Shown: piece by piece, positions 45,084 to 53,871 of the stretch | How positions within the stretch are numbered: position 1 is the stretch's first letter | Layout of the letters: each line of letters starts with the position of its first letter | Assembly: GCF_003545695.1 (NCBI RefSeq) | Contig: NZ_QUZZ01000012.1 | Coordinates: 62,001-126,000 of the forward strand | Reading direction: 5' to 3' | DNA: 64,000 bases | Source of the DNA: Taibaiella helva | Lineage (GTDB): Bacteria > Bacteroidota > Bacteroidia > Chitinophagales > Chitinophagaceae | The notes under the pieces: model-generated | What the model was told of the DNA's origin: nothing | The model's database searches: none | The model's input: the letters and a program-made list of their open reading frames with translations, nothing else | Program-made: the position numbers and the translations under genes

Positions 45084-45911
45084 CTATATCACGTTGTCTA
45101 TCACACTATTTCCACTACTGTATGTAGTCTTTTTTGTTATTGTAATGAATAAGTAGTCGCCCAATTCGTTTATATATTGGCCTTTGATTTTGTCAAATGC
45201 TTGGTCGTCTATGTCGTTTCTAAGTTTTGATAATCCTTGTTTTACTTCGTCCATGTTCGCTAACGATGAGAACGATGAAATTCCGTTCCGTATAGCTTCG
45301 TCGAAGTAGCGTGTGGGATTATTTTTTCCAACATATAAAAAACAATCTTGTAGGTCGTCTTTGATAAAATACTTTTCGATGCCGGTAATTTCAAGTTCTG
45401 TTTGTTCGATAGCTTCTTGTATATCGACAAGTGAAGGCATTTGAACAATGGAGGAATGAAGCATTTTTGGAAAATAATGATTGAGCCAATATCCCTTCAT
45501 TTGTTCAGGTGTTGAAGTGAACAACACAAATCTGCCGTTGGCAGACAACACTCTGTCAATTTCAACAAATGCTTTTTTCAGGTCTGTCCAATGATGAATG
45601 GTTAAAGTGGCGATAATACCGTCAAACATTTTGTCGTCTGCTGGTATTTGTTCTGCTGTACCTTGTAGCCAATTGATGTCTTGATTTCGGGACCGGGCTT
45701 CGTTGAGCATTTTTTCGGAAGGCTCTACACCAATAAATTTAAAATCTTTGTCCGCAAAAGTGATGGTATAATTTCCCGTTCCGCAACCAATATCAAGATA
45801 AAGCCTGTCGGTTTTAGGTCTTAAGTGGTAGAGAAGTCTTTCCGCTAAATACGGATCCGCTTGTCTTGTCGAATTATATCCTGTTCCTATTTTATCGTAT
45901 TTTATGTCCAT
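45084..45911 (-). CDS. Class I SAM-dependent methyltransferase, AT-rich and probably acquired
   Basis: A 275-residue methyltransferase with motif I LYLDIGCGTGNYTITF, a motif II acidic residue in FIGVEPSEKML, motif III-like FDGIIATLTIHHWTD and RVLSANGRFVLFT. It resembles the ubiE/type 11 family; substrate unknown. The base composition is clearly lower in GC than every neighbouring gene (many AAA, TTT, ATT and GAA codons), and it sits beside the 3' end of tRNA-Phe, a common landing site for foreign DNA. No integrase or att-like repeat was found. ATG at 45911. Confidence 0.88.
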   Translation of the reverse strand: MDIKYDKIGTGYNSTRQADPYLAERLLYHLRPKTDRLYLDIGCGTGNYTITFADKDFKFIGVEPSEKMLNEARSRNQDINWLQGTAEQIPADDKMFDGIIATLTIHHWTDLKKAFVEIDRVLSANGRFVLFTSTPEQMKGYWLNHYFPKMLHSSIVQMPSLVDIQEAIEQTELEITGIEKYFIKDDLQDCFLYVGKNNPTRYFDEAIRNGISSFSSLANMDEVKQGLSKLRNDIDDQAFDKIKGQYINELGDYLFITITKKTTYSSGNSVIDNVI

Positions 45912-46001
45912 TGACGTTGGTCGTTAAGACGGCATTTAACTCTAAAAATACGAAATCCGTGAAAACGAGGACTTGCAAAACCGGGAAATATATGCATAAA
46001 A

Positions 46002-46033
46002 AAAGCCTTTCAGCAAAAACGCTGAAAGGCTTT
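46002..46033 (-). terminator. Terminator of tRNA-Phe
   Basis: A 13-bp perfect stem (AAAGCCTTTCAGC / GCTGAAAGGCTTT) with a 6-nt loop; on the minus strand the stem ends in a run of seven T residues. It starts 10 nt past the tRNA 3' end. Confidence 0.85.
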
Positions 46034-46042
46034 GTCTTTCTG

Positions 46043-46115
46043 TGGTGTGGGCCGGGATCGAACCGGCGACACATGGATTTTCAGTCCATTGCTCTACCGA
46101 CTGAGCTACCGCACC
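46043..46115 (-). tRNA. tRNA-Phe (anticodon GAA), CCA not encoded
   Basis: The minus strand folds into a complete 73-nt cloverleaf: D-arm GCTC/GAGC, anticodon arm ATGGA/TCCAT with loop CTGAAAA, variable GTGTC and T-arm GCCGG/CCGGC with loop TTCGATC. The acceptor is GGTGCGG against CCACACC, which leaves a C-A mismatch at the fifth pair (plus-strand positions 46111 and 46048). The discriminator base is A. The other six acceptor pairs are Watson-Crick. Confidence 0.93.
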
Positions 46116-46228
46116 TCTTTGTTGAAAGGAGTGCAAAGGTAATCTTTAAATTCTTTCCGCCAAATTTTTTTTCAACTTTCCGAAAACCGCCCCGTGTAAA
46201 ATCTACATTAATGTACCGTCAAAAAAGC

Positions 46229-46236
46229 TATCTTTG
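46229..46236 (+). promoter_or_regulatory. Putative -7 box of dnaN
   Basis: TATCTTTG, a perfect TAnnTTTG, 47 nt upstream of the dnaN ATG; the -33 region is not consensus. Confidence 0.45.
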
Positions 46237-46283
46237 TGCCGCAAAATTCAAACTCCATTCAATAATCAATTATAAATAAGTCT

Positions 46284-47426
46284 ATGCACTTTATTGTTTC
46301 CTCGACTTCCTTGTTGAAAAATTTGCAGCTTGTGGGCGGTATCATCAGCGCCAATGTAGTGCTACCTATCCTGGAAGACTTCCTGTTTGAGCTGGACGGC
46401 AATACACTTACGCTTACCGGTGGCGACATGGAAACAATGATCAAGGTGCAGATGGAGATCCAGCGCGAGTTGACCGATACCGATGACAATGCCCGAACAG
46501 GCCGCATCTGTATTCCTTCCAAAATCCTGCTGGAATACCTGAAAAACCTGCCCGAACAGCCGGTACACTTTACCATCAACAAAGACGACAGCTCGATCGA
46601 GATCTCCAGCAATACGGGTAAATACAAGATCGGCGGCGAAAAAGCCGACGAATATCCCAAGGAGCCGCAACCCAACGACGCGACCTCCTTTACCCTGCCT
46701 TCCCTGCGCCTGGGCGAAGCAATCAACAAAAGCCTTTTTGCCACCAGCACCGATACCCTGCGCCCGGCTATGACCGGCGTGTACTTCGAGCTGGCACAGG
46801 ATGGCATCACCTTCGTGGCCACAGATGCGCACCGCCTGGTGAAGCTGACCCGCAACGACATCAGCTGTCCCGAAGAAGGCGGCATCATCGTTCCGCGCAA
46901 GCCGCTGCAACAGCTGAAAAACATCATTCCTTCGGATGAAAGCCCGCTGGAAGTATCGTACAACAGCAGCCACCTGTTTATCCAGAACAATAAGATACGC
47001 CTGAGCTGCCGCCTGATCGAGGGCAAATTCCCGCCCTACAAGGCTGTCATTCCGGCCGATAACCCGTTCAACCTGACCATCAACCGCGCGGACCTCATCA
47101 GCTCCCTGCGCCGCGTGAGCATCTTCGCCAATAAGAGCACGAGCCAGGTCGTTTTCGATATCGTAGGCAATACGGTCAACATCAGCGCACAAGATATCGA
47201 CTTCTCCTATGAAGGCAAAGAGCAGCTGAGCTGCCAGTACACCGGCGACGATATGAAGATCGCTTTCAATGCCAAGCTGCTGATCGAGATGCTGAACAAT
47301 ATGGAAGGCGAAGAGATCAGGCTGGAGCTGAGCATGCCTTCACGCGCCGGCATCTTCCGCCCGGTAGAGAAGACCGGTAACGAAGACCTGCTGATGCTGC
47401 TGATGCCGCTGATGGTAGGTGTATAG
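46284..47426 (+). CDS. dnaN: DNA polymerase III beta subunit (sliding clamp)
   Basis: A 380-residue ring-forming processivity factor made of three similar domains. It starts MHFIVSSTSLLKNLQLVGGIISANVVLPILEDFLF (in family terms the normal N-terminus) and includes LTGGDMETMI, RPAMTGVYFEL, FVATDAHRLVKL, and the C-terminal domain with SLRRVSIFANKSTSQVVFDI and a final LMLLMPLMVGV near the peptide-binding cleft. Length is typical. dnaA and recF are not adjacent; instead a half-length carbamoyl-phosphate synthase gene follows by 64 nt. Confidence 0.97.
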   Translation: MHFIVSSTSLLKNLQLVGGIISANVVLPILEDFLFELDGNTLTLTGGDMETMIKVQMEIQRELTDTDDNARTGRICIPSKILLEYLKNLPEQPVHFTINKDDSSIEISSNTGKYKIGGEKADEYPKEPQPNDATSFTLPSLRLGEAINKSLFATSTDTLRPAMTGVYFELAQDGITFVATDAHRLVKLTRNDISCPEEGGIIVPRKPLQQLKNIIPSDESPLEVSYNSSHLFIQNNKIRLSCRLIEGKFPPYKAVIPADNPFNLTINRADLISSLRRVSIFANKSTSQVVFDIVGNTVNISAQDIDFSYEGKEQLSCQYTGDDMKIAFNAKLLIEMLNNMEGEEIRLELSMPSRAGIFRPVEKTGNEDLLMLLMPLMVGV

Positions 47427-47490
47427 CCCCGCTGCGCCGGTGCATTTTGCGGGGTGGCGCCTGCAGCTGACAATGAATTCCTAAATCGAA

Positions 47491-48672
47491 ATGTTACATA
47501 ACGAATCCATTCCTTCTCAAAAGAAAAAAATCATTGTACTGGGAAGCGGCCCCAACCGCATAGGCCAGGGTATCGAATTTGACTATTGCTGCACCCACGG
47601 CCTGATCGCGATCAAAGAGCTCGGCTACGAAGCGATCATGATCAACTGCAATCCCGAAACGGTATCGACGGACTTTGACATTGCCGACAAGCTCTACTTT
47701 GAGCCGGTATACTGGGAGCACCTCTGGGAGATCATCGAGCACGAGCAGCCCGAAGGCGTGATTGTCCAGCTGGGCGGTCAAACCGCTCTGAAGCTGGCCA
47801 AGCGCCTCCATGAGAAAGGCATAAGGATCATCGGTACTTCCTTCGACGATATGGATATCGCCGAGGATCGCGGCCGCTTCAGCGACCTGCTGAAAGAGCT
47901 GAATATCCCCTACCCCAAATACGGCACCGCTTACTCTACTGACGATGCGATCGAGGTAGCCAACGAAGTGGGCTACCCGGTGCTGGTGCGTCCCTCTTAT
48001 GTACTGGGCGGACAACGCATGCGTATCGTGATCAACGACGATGAGCTGGAAAAAAGCGTACTGAGCCTGCTGAAGCACCTGCCGGGCAATAAGATCCTGA
48101 TCGATCACTTCCTCGACCGCTGCCAGGAAGCCGAAATCGACGCCATCTGCGATGGTGAGGAAGTGCATATCATGGGCATCATGGAACATATAGAACCGGC
48201 CGGTATCCACAGCGGCGACAGCCATTCGGTATTGCCGGTATTCAACCTGGGCAAGCTGGAAGTAGAAGAGATGGTGGACATTGCCAAAAAGATTGCCCTG
48301 AAGCTCAATATCCGCGGGCTCATCAATATACAGTATGCCATCAAGGATGGTAAAGTTTTCGTGATCGAAGCCAACCCGCGCGCCAGCCGTACCACACCGT
48401 TTATCGCCAAGGCTTACGGCGTACCTTTCCTCAATATCGCAACCAAGATCATGCTGGGCGATAAGAAGCTGAAAGATTTCACCATTGATAAAAAGCTGGA
48501 AGGCTATGCGGTTAAAGAACCCGTGTTCAGCTTCAACAAATTCCCCAATGTGAACAAGGAGCTGGGCCCAGAAATGAAGAGTACCGGCGAGGCCATCCGC
48601 TTCATCAAAAACCTGCGCGATCCCTGGTTTCGTACCTTGTACAAGGAAAGAAGCATGCACCTCAGCAAATAA
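47491..48672 (+). CDS. carB: Free-standing C-terminal half of carbamoyl-phosphate synthase large subunit
   Basis: A 393-residue protein corresponding to the second synthetase (carbamate-kinase-like) half of CarB. The pre-ATP-grasp block KKIIVLGSGPNRIGQGIEFDYCC, QLGGQTALKLA, the ATP-grasp core YPVLVRPSYVLGGQRM and VIEANPRASRTTPFIAKA are all intact, and it ends like Bacteroidota CarB (DPWFRTLYKERSMHLSK) without the allosteric MGS domain. In full-length CarB the NESIPS...KKK segment lies mid-protein, whereas here it is four residues from the ATG. The N-terminal bicarbonate-phosphorylating half and carA are not in the window. Either CarB is split into two genes, or this is a partial copy with another role. 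Confidence 0.9.
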   Translation: MLHNESIPSQKKKIIVLGSGPNRIGQGIEFDYCCTHGLIAIKELGYEAIMINCNPETVSTDFDIADKLYFEPVYWEHLWEIIEHEQPEGVIVQLGGQTALKLAKRLHEKGIRIIGTSFDDMDIAEDRGRFSDLLKELNIPYPKYGTAYSTDDAIEVANEVGYPVLVRPSYVLGGQRMRIVINDDELEKSVLSLLKHLPGNKILIDHFLDRCQEAEIDAICDGEEVHIMGIMEHIEPAGIHSGDSHSVLPVFNLGKLEVEEMVDIAKKIALKLNIRGLINIQYAIKDGKVFVIEANPRASRTTPFIAKAYGVPFLNIATKIMLGDKKLKDFTIDKKLEGYAVKEPVFSFNKFPNVNKELGPEMKSTGEAIRFIKNLRDPWFRTLYKERSMHLSK

Positions 48673-48687
48673 ATACTTCTTTTTTCC

Positions 48688-49749
48688 ATGACCGGAAGAA
48701 AACCATATTTTTCCCAAAGAGCCCGGATAGCCATTATTCCGGGCTTTTTGCTGTTCCTCGCGCTGGCCGGCTGCACACAGCCGAAGAAAAAAGAGATCGC
48801 ACCAGCTTTCTATTTTTGGAAAACCAATTTTCGCACCGGCGCCTACGAACAACAGCTGATCCGGGCTACCGGCGTACGGACCCTTTACCTGCGCCTGTTC
48901 GATGTGAGCTGGGACGAGCGGCGGCAACAAGCTATTCCGCTGGGCATCCTGCAATCGGACAGCATCAGGGACACAACGCTGCAATACATCCCCGTCATCT
49001 ACCTGACACAATCCTGTCTCACCCGGCTGAAGGAAGAGGACCTGCCCGGTCTGGCCGCCCGTATCGACACCCTTGCAGGCCAGCTCTGCAGCCGGTATGG
49101 TATCGCGCCGGCCGAGCTGCAGCTGGATTGTGACTGGACCCGCAGCAGCGCCAATCTTTACTTCTCGCTGTTGCAGCAGCTGAAGCAACGCCCCTTCTTC
49201 AAAGACCGGCTGTTGTCCTGCACCATAAGGCTGCACCAGGTCAAATATGTTTCGGCCAGCGGCCTGCCGCCCGTAGACAAGGGACTGCTGATGGTGTACA
49301 ACATGGGCAATCTTACCCGTTATGGCGGACACAATTCTATCCTGGATCCGGAAGAAACCCGGCAATACCTGAAACGGCTGGCCTTGTATCCCCTGCCCCT
49401 CGATGTGGCGCTGCCAACCTATCATTGGGCGGTGCTGTTTGAACAGGAACAGTTCAAAGGCATTTTATATAACCTTTCCAAAGAGCAATTCGGCCGGGAC
49501 GAGCTGAAGCCGGTCAAAGGCAACCTGTACCGGATCGGGAAAACGGGCATCAAGGGCGGCTATCGCCTGAAAGCAGGACAGGAGATCCGCTTCGAGCAGC
49601 CCTGTACGGAAGACCTGGAAGATATGGCAGCTTACATCGGCAGCCGTATCAGGGACAGCAGCTTCCGGCTGGCCTTTTTCCACCTGGACAGCACGGCCAT
49701 GCAGCCCTTTCAGGCAAAGGACCTCAACGATATCGTACAAGCATTCTGA
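48688..49749 (+). CDS. Lipoprotein of unknown function, possible TIM-barrel-like fold
   Basis: A 353-residue lipoprotein (LFLALAGC lipobox, Cys29). The mature part begins PAFYFWKTNFRTGAYEQQLIRATGVRTLYLRLFDVSWD. This pattern, and DCDWTRSS later, recalls small glycosidase-like barrel proteins in which an Asp-rich strand follows the first helix, but no catalytic motif can be assigned. It lies between the CarB-like gene (15-nt gap) and a GreA/B-like gene (1-nt gap) on the same strand, so all three are probably co-transcribed. Confidence 0.7.
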   Translation: MTGRKPYFSQRARIAIIPGFLLFLALAGCTQPKKKEIAPAFYFWKTNFRTGAYEQQLIRATGVRTLYLRLFDVSWDERRQQAIPLGILQSDSIRDTTLQYIPVIYLTQSCLTRLKEEDLPGLAARIDTLAGQLCSRYGIAPAELQLDCDWTRSSANLYFSLLQQLKQRPFFKDRLLSCTIRLHQVKYVSASGLPPVDKGLLMVYNMGNLTRYGGHNSILDPEETRQYLKRLALYPLPLDVALPTYHWAVLFEQEQFKGILYNLSKEQFGRDELKPVKGNLYRIGKTGIKGGYRLKAGQEIRFEQPCTEDLEDMAAYIGSRIRDSSFRLAFFHLDSTAMQPFQAKDLNDIVQAF

Positions 49750-49750
49750 C

Positions 49751-50203
49751 ATGAGCCTTTCCAGACAAGAAGTATACCGGCACCTCCTAAAGCTGCTCGA
49801 CGACAGGATCGCTGCGCTACAGCAGCATCGTGACAGCCTGCTGGAAAGCCTGAAGCAGGAAACGAAAAGCACTGCCGGGGATAAATATGAGACGGGCCGC
49901 GCTATGGTCCATATCGAGCAGGAAAATGCAGACCGCCAGCTCGGCGCCTTGCTGGAGCAGAGGGCCGCGCTGGAACACCTCAACGGCACACCGGGAGCAC
50001 CTGTAATGCCCGGTAGCCTGGTGCAGACATCCAAAGGCTGCTTCTTTATCAGCATCGCCCTGGGCAAAGTGGAAATAGCGGGGCATACCGTATATGCTCT
50101 CTCTCCGCAATCGCCGCTGGGAAGCTTGCTGCTGGGCACTGTCCCCGGAACTGAAATCAGCCTCAACGGGAACCGTTATACCATCCTAGACATCTTAGGC
50201 TAG
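49751..50203 (+). CDS. GreA/GreB-like protein (coiled-coil N-terminus, FKBP-like C-terminus)
   Basis: A 150-residue protein. The N-terminal part (about 1-75) is a long charged coiled coil containing SLKQETKSTAGDKYETGRAMVHIEQENADRQL (in pieces), and the C-terminal part is a small beta domain (GSLVQTSKGCFFISIALGKVEIAGHTVYALSPQSPLGSLLLG). The SPLGxxLLG motif matches the SPLG of GreA/GreB. Proteins of this type are common in Bacteroidota and often poorly annotated. Whether it binds the RNA polymerase secondary channel is not known. ATG 1 nt after the lipoprotein stop. Confidence 0.78.
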   Translation: MSLSRQEVYRHLLKLLDDRIAALQQHRDSLLESLKQETKSTAGDKYETGRAMVHIEQENADRQLGALLEQRAALEHLNGTPGAPVMPGSLVQTSKGCFFISIALGKVEIAGHTVYALSPQSPLGSLLLGTVPGTEISLNGNRYTILDILG

Positions 50204-50209
50204 CCACTG

Positions 50210-53200
50210 CTAACGGATCAATGTAAGATCGCCTTTAAAGACCAGCTCCTTTTTCCGCACATTACCGCACAGGATGCGGATATAGTAATAGTAGGTGCCA
50301 TTGTCCAGCGCCTGGCCATTGAAGGTGCCGTCCCAGGTCTTGCCCACATAGGCGCTGGAGAATACCCTTTGCCCGTAACGGTTGTAGATATGCATTTCTT
50401 TCAGGTCCATATCCCCTTTGTATTCCACCCTGTACTGGTCGTTGTGTCCGTCGCCATTGGGTGTAAAGGCATTGGGAATAAAAGGCGTGCAGCAATTATT
50501 ATACAGGATATCTACAGTGGCCGAATCGGTACAGCCATGGGCATCGGTTACCTGCACACGATAGCGACCATTGACCAGCCCGGATATCTTGGCTTCATGC
50601 AGGGAAGCATCGTGCTGCCAGGCATACTGGTAAGGCCCGGTGCCACCGCTGACGGTCACCTCGATCACGCCGCCATCATCTACGCCGTTGCAATCGTTGC
50701 CGATAAAAGAAGTATCCACTACCAGCCGCGCCGGTTGGCCCAGCGTGACCGTAGTGTCTTTAATGCATTGGTTGCCGTCCTTCACCCTGATCACATATTC
50801 ACCCGCTCTTTTGTTGTCAAAAGTAGCGCCAGCCTGCCAGTTGGCGCTGCCGCTCAGCTGGTAAGAGAACGGCGGCCGGCCGCCGCTTGCCGTTATAGCC
50901 AGCCGGCCATCCCCGCCGCCGAAGCACAGCGGCCCGGTAAGGGTCACCTCGTCGATAAGGATATGCGGGAAGCCGGTCAGTGTGATCGTGGTATCGTGTA
51001 TGCAACCTTTCGCATCTTTCAGGTGCAGCACATAGCTGCCTTCGGTAAGTCCGTTAAAATTGCCGGAAGCCGCAAAGGGACCGGCGTTCACGGCAAAGCT
51101 GTACGGCGGAGTACCCCCCGCGGCCGTAAAGCTGACGCGGCCGTCGGTAAAGCCTTCGCAGGTCGGATCGGTCAGGGTTACGGTTCTGAAGCCCAGCGCG
51201 CTGGCCGGTTGCGTCAGCACAATGGTCGTATCCTTCAGGCAGCCGTTATTGTCTTTTAAATGGACCACATGGCTGCCGGCTGCCAGGTTGCCCACCAGGG
51301 CGCCCGGCTGGAAAGCGCTGGCATCGGCAGCATACTGGTAGGCGGGTGTACCGCCCGAAGCGCTGACGTTTACGGCACCACCATCGGTACCGAAGCAAGG
51401 CACATGGGTAAGCGACAGGTCAAAGGCCAGCGGCGTAGGTTGTCCCAGGGCCACGATCGTATCTTTAAGGCAACCGTTCTGGTCGCGCACATGGAAGACA
51501 TAAGTTCCCGCACCCAATGCGGTGAAAGCATTGGAAGCGGCGAAAGGCCCGGTCCCCATGGCGAAGCTGTAGGGTGCTGTCGTACCCGAGGGATTCAGCA
51601 CGATGGCGCCATTGGTATTGCCGAAGCAGAGCGGCTGCGTCAGGGTCAGCGAAAGCGCCATGTGCAGGGAGTCTACGAGCGTGATGGTCGTGTCTTTAAT
51701 ACAATCATGGGCATCTTTGATATGCAATACATGCGTACCGGTAGCCAGACCGCCGAAGGTATTGCTGGCCGAATAAGCACCGGCATTGATGGCATATTGG
51801 TAGGGTGCCGTTCCATTGGTTGCCGATACGATAACCTGGCCATTGCTTACGGGGCTGCACACCGGCTTCTTAATGTTCAGGCTCAGGCTCATTCCCGGTG
51901 GGTTGGTGATGGTGATGGTTGTGTCTTTGATACAGCCCACGGCATCGCGCACATGAACGGTGTGGCTGCCGGCCGCAAAGCCGCTCAGGGTGCTGGCCGT
52001 TCCATAGGGTAAGGCATTGACAGCATATTCAAAGGGCGGATTGCTTCCCGTAGCCGTCACCGTAATGGTGCCGGTGTTGCCGCCGGGACAGAACGGCTGT
52101 GTCCAGCTGATCTGCGGAAAAATGCTGGATGTTTGCACAAAAGTGATCGTTGTATCCCGGTAACAACCGCCTGCGCCTGTAACCCGGAAGTTATAGGTGC
52201 CCGCCAGAACACTGTCTGTGATAAGGCTCGTAATATTATTGCGGGTCAGCACGGTGGTAGTGCCCTGGTCTACCTTGAGGGAATAGGGTGCATCGGTGCC
52301 CAGGGGAGTAATATTGAACACGGCTTTTTTCACACAGGTCGCCGGCGATACCAAAGCGAACTGTATACCGGGCAAAGGCATTACCTGTATGGTATAGGCG
52401 ACCACCTGCTTGCTCACCAGCGGGCAACCGTCGTCGATGAAAGTAACATAAAAATTATAAGTGCCGGGGGCCACGCCATTCAGGTTCCAGCTGAAAGCAA
52501 GCCCCGGCGAAGGTGTGCCGTTGCTGGTGATGCTGGTTACCGCGCCGGCAGGGACGCCCTGGACTGAAAGAGTAACATTGTCGCCATCAGGATCGGTGGT
52601 GCTGATGTTGAAGCTGAGCGTGCCTGCATTGCTGCAGGCCTTTATGGTGGTGCCATTCACTAAGGTACCGTTCATTGGGTTAACGATCGTGCCATTGGGC
52701 GGATTATTGTTACAATTATTCAGCACTACGAAGGTCATTTCCCTCATGCTGGTACCGACCACGATGCCGCCGCGGTATTCGGTTACTTTTCCCACCACCA
52801 GCGCCTTCTGCACCGCATTGGGCGTAAAGCTGAGCTGGCCGGTGAGGTTGCTGAAGGTAAAGGTACCCGGGGCGCACAACAGAGGCGCAGTGGCCGTGGC
52901 CGGCGCAATATAGCTGACCGGAGCGCTGACCGTGGCATCCATACCGGGCACCAGGGAAAAAGCAAGGCTGTCGCCATTCCCGTCGACAACGCCCTGGTTG
53001 AACTCCTGGGGCTTATTGATACAGAAAAAAGGTGTGGGGATCGTGGTATAAGTGGGAGAAGAGTTTGACGCGGCAAGGTTGTTCAGTGTAGCTTCCAGGG
53101 AAATGATCGTGCCCCCGGCGCCCACAACATTGGTAATGCCGGAACTGCGCCCCATCTGATTGAGCATGCCCAGGTTGCCGTTGGCTACGAAACGCCAGTT

Positions 53201-53647
53201 CGCTGAAGGACCGCTGAGGGTAACATTGGTCGCATAAATAAATTTCTTTACACCTGGCAGGGGATTGGAGGGATTGACGCAAGCGGTGCTGCCCATCTCA
53301 TCGGGACATACGGGCGATACCTCTACCCCGCTGCCTCCTTGCGGGTTTAGTATGAGTGTCTGGATAAAAGAGGCGCCATTGAACAAGTCCACCTCCGGCG
53401 TATTCAGAGGAAGATTGCCAAATGAGCCGGTGTTGGAGCAATCGCCGTACAGCACCATCGTTACCTTATAAGTATTGCCACTGATATGGGTGTAAAACAG
53501 CTCACCGCCAAAAATATGATTGGCGCGCGCCGGTAGCGCACAACAGAGCAATAGCCCCATGATCGCCATGCCCATGGCTTTTTCCCTTATATCCCGGATT
53601 CGACTTTTGGCCTTGTGGTACATCTTTTTCCCAATATTAAAAATCAT
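50210..53647 (-). CDS. Large secreted SprB-repeat protein with gliding-motility-type (T9SS type B) C-terminal domain
   Basis: An 1145-residue adhesin-like surface protein. A signal peptide is reached from either the ATG at 53647 or the one at 53623 (the latter fits better: the hydrophobic core MGMAIMGLLLCCALPARA follows). The N-terminal region (NHIFGGELFYTHISGNTYKVTMVLYGDCS) is typical of CHU-type surface proteins. From about residue 440 there are eight consecutive SprB-like modules of about 75 residues, most ending GCxKDTTITL. The C-terminal type B domain begins FIPNAFTPNGDGHNDQYRVE and includes IYNRYGQRVFSS and NGTYYYYIRI. It should be exported by T9SS and attached to or moved on the cell surface. 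Sugar or surface binding is an inference. Confidence 0.93.
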   Translation of the reverse strand: MIFNIGKKMYHKAKSRIRDIREKAMGMAIMGLLLCCALPARANHIFGGELFYTHISGNTYKVTMVLYGDCSNTGSFGNLPLNTPEVDLFNGASFIQTLILNPQGGSGVEVSPVCPDEMGSTACVNPSNPLPGVKKFIYATNVTLSGPSANWRFVANGNLGMLNQMGRSSGITNVVGAGGTIISLEATLNNLAASNSSPTYTTIPTPFFCINKPQEFNQGVVDGNGDSLAFSLVPGMDATVSAPVSYIAPATATAPLLCAPGTFTFSNLTGQLSFTPNAVQKALVVGKVTEYRGGIVVGTSMREMTFVVLNNCNNNPPNGTIVNPMNGTLVNGTTIKACSNAGTLSFNISTTDPDGDNVTLSVQGVPAGAVTSITSNGTPSPGLAFSWNLNGVAPGTYNFYVTFIDDGCPLVSKQVVAYTIQVMPLPGIQFALVSPATCVKKAVFNITPLGTDAPYSLKVDQGTTTVLTRNNITSLITDSVLAGTYNFRVTGAGGCYRDTTITFVQTSSIFPQISWTQPFCPGGNTGTITVTATGSNPPFEYAVNALPYGTASTLSGFAAGSHTVHVRDAVGCIKDTTITITNPPGMSLSLNIKKPVCSPVSNGQVIVSATNGTAPYQYAINAGAYSASNTFGGLATGTHVLHIKDAHDCIKDTTITLVDSLHMALSLTLTQPLCFGNTNGAIVLNPSGTTAPYSFAMGTGPFAASNAFTALGAGTYVFHVRDQNGCLKDTIVALGQPTPLAFDLSLTHVPCFGTDGGAVNVSASGGTPAYQYAADASAFQPGALVGNLAAGSHVVHLKDNNGCLKDTTIVLTQPASALGFRTVTLTDPTCEGFTDGRVSFTAAGGTPPYSFAVNAGPFAASGNFNGLTEGSYVLHLKDAKGCIHDTTITLTGFPHILIDEVTLTGPLCFGGGDGRLAITASGGRPPFSYQLSGSANWQAGATFDNKRAGEYVIRVKDGNQCIKDTTVTLGQPARLVVDTSFIGNDCNGVDDGGVIEVTVSGGTGPYQYAWQHDASLHEAKISGLVNGRYRVQVTDAHGCTDSATVDILYNNCCTPFIPNAFTPNGDGHNDQYRVEYKGDMDLKEMHIYNRYGQRVFSSAYVGKTWDGTFNGQALDNGTYYYYIRILCGNVRKKELVFKGDLTLIR

Positions 53648-53800
53648 TATCTGTAAAATGTAAAAATAACGTTATTCCATCCATATCTCCTTTCACACTT
53701 CACATTAATTAACCATGAAAGACAGGACTTTCCGTGCCGGATCTTATGCTTTTGCCTAAAAAAGCAAGATATCTAAGCACATTCATCAATGCCGGACATA

Positions 53801-53824
53801 AAAAAAGCCACCCTTAGGTGGCTT
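53801..53824 (-). terminator. Terminator of the kdnB transcript
   Basis: An 8-bp stem (AAGCCACC / GGTGGCTT) with a CTTA loop. On the minus strand it is followed by a run of T residues (complement of 53801-53806). Confidence 0.75.
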
Positions 53825-53830
53825 CTATAT

Positions 53831-53854
53831 TTTTACATGCGATTTTACATGCGA
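53831..53854. repeat. Perfect tandem duplication of a 12-mer
   Basis: TTTTACATGCGA occurs twice without interruption (53831-53842 and 53843-53854) between the terminator and the kdnB stop. Probably a replication-slippage duplication. Confidence 0.8.
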
Positions 53855-53871
53855 TAGCGCAGCTAAAAGCT

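Noticed and set aside
47494-49425. A 643-codon minus-strand frame opposite the carB-like and lipoprotein genes
   Set aside because: It spans two unrelated sense genes with conserved motifs and shows none of its own.
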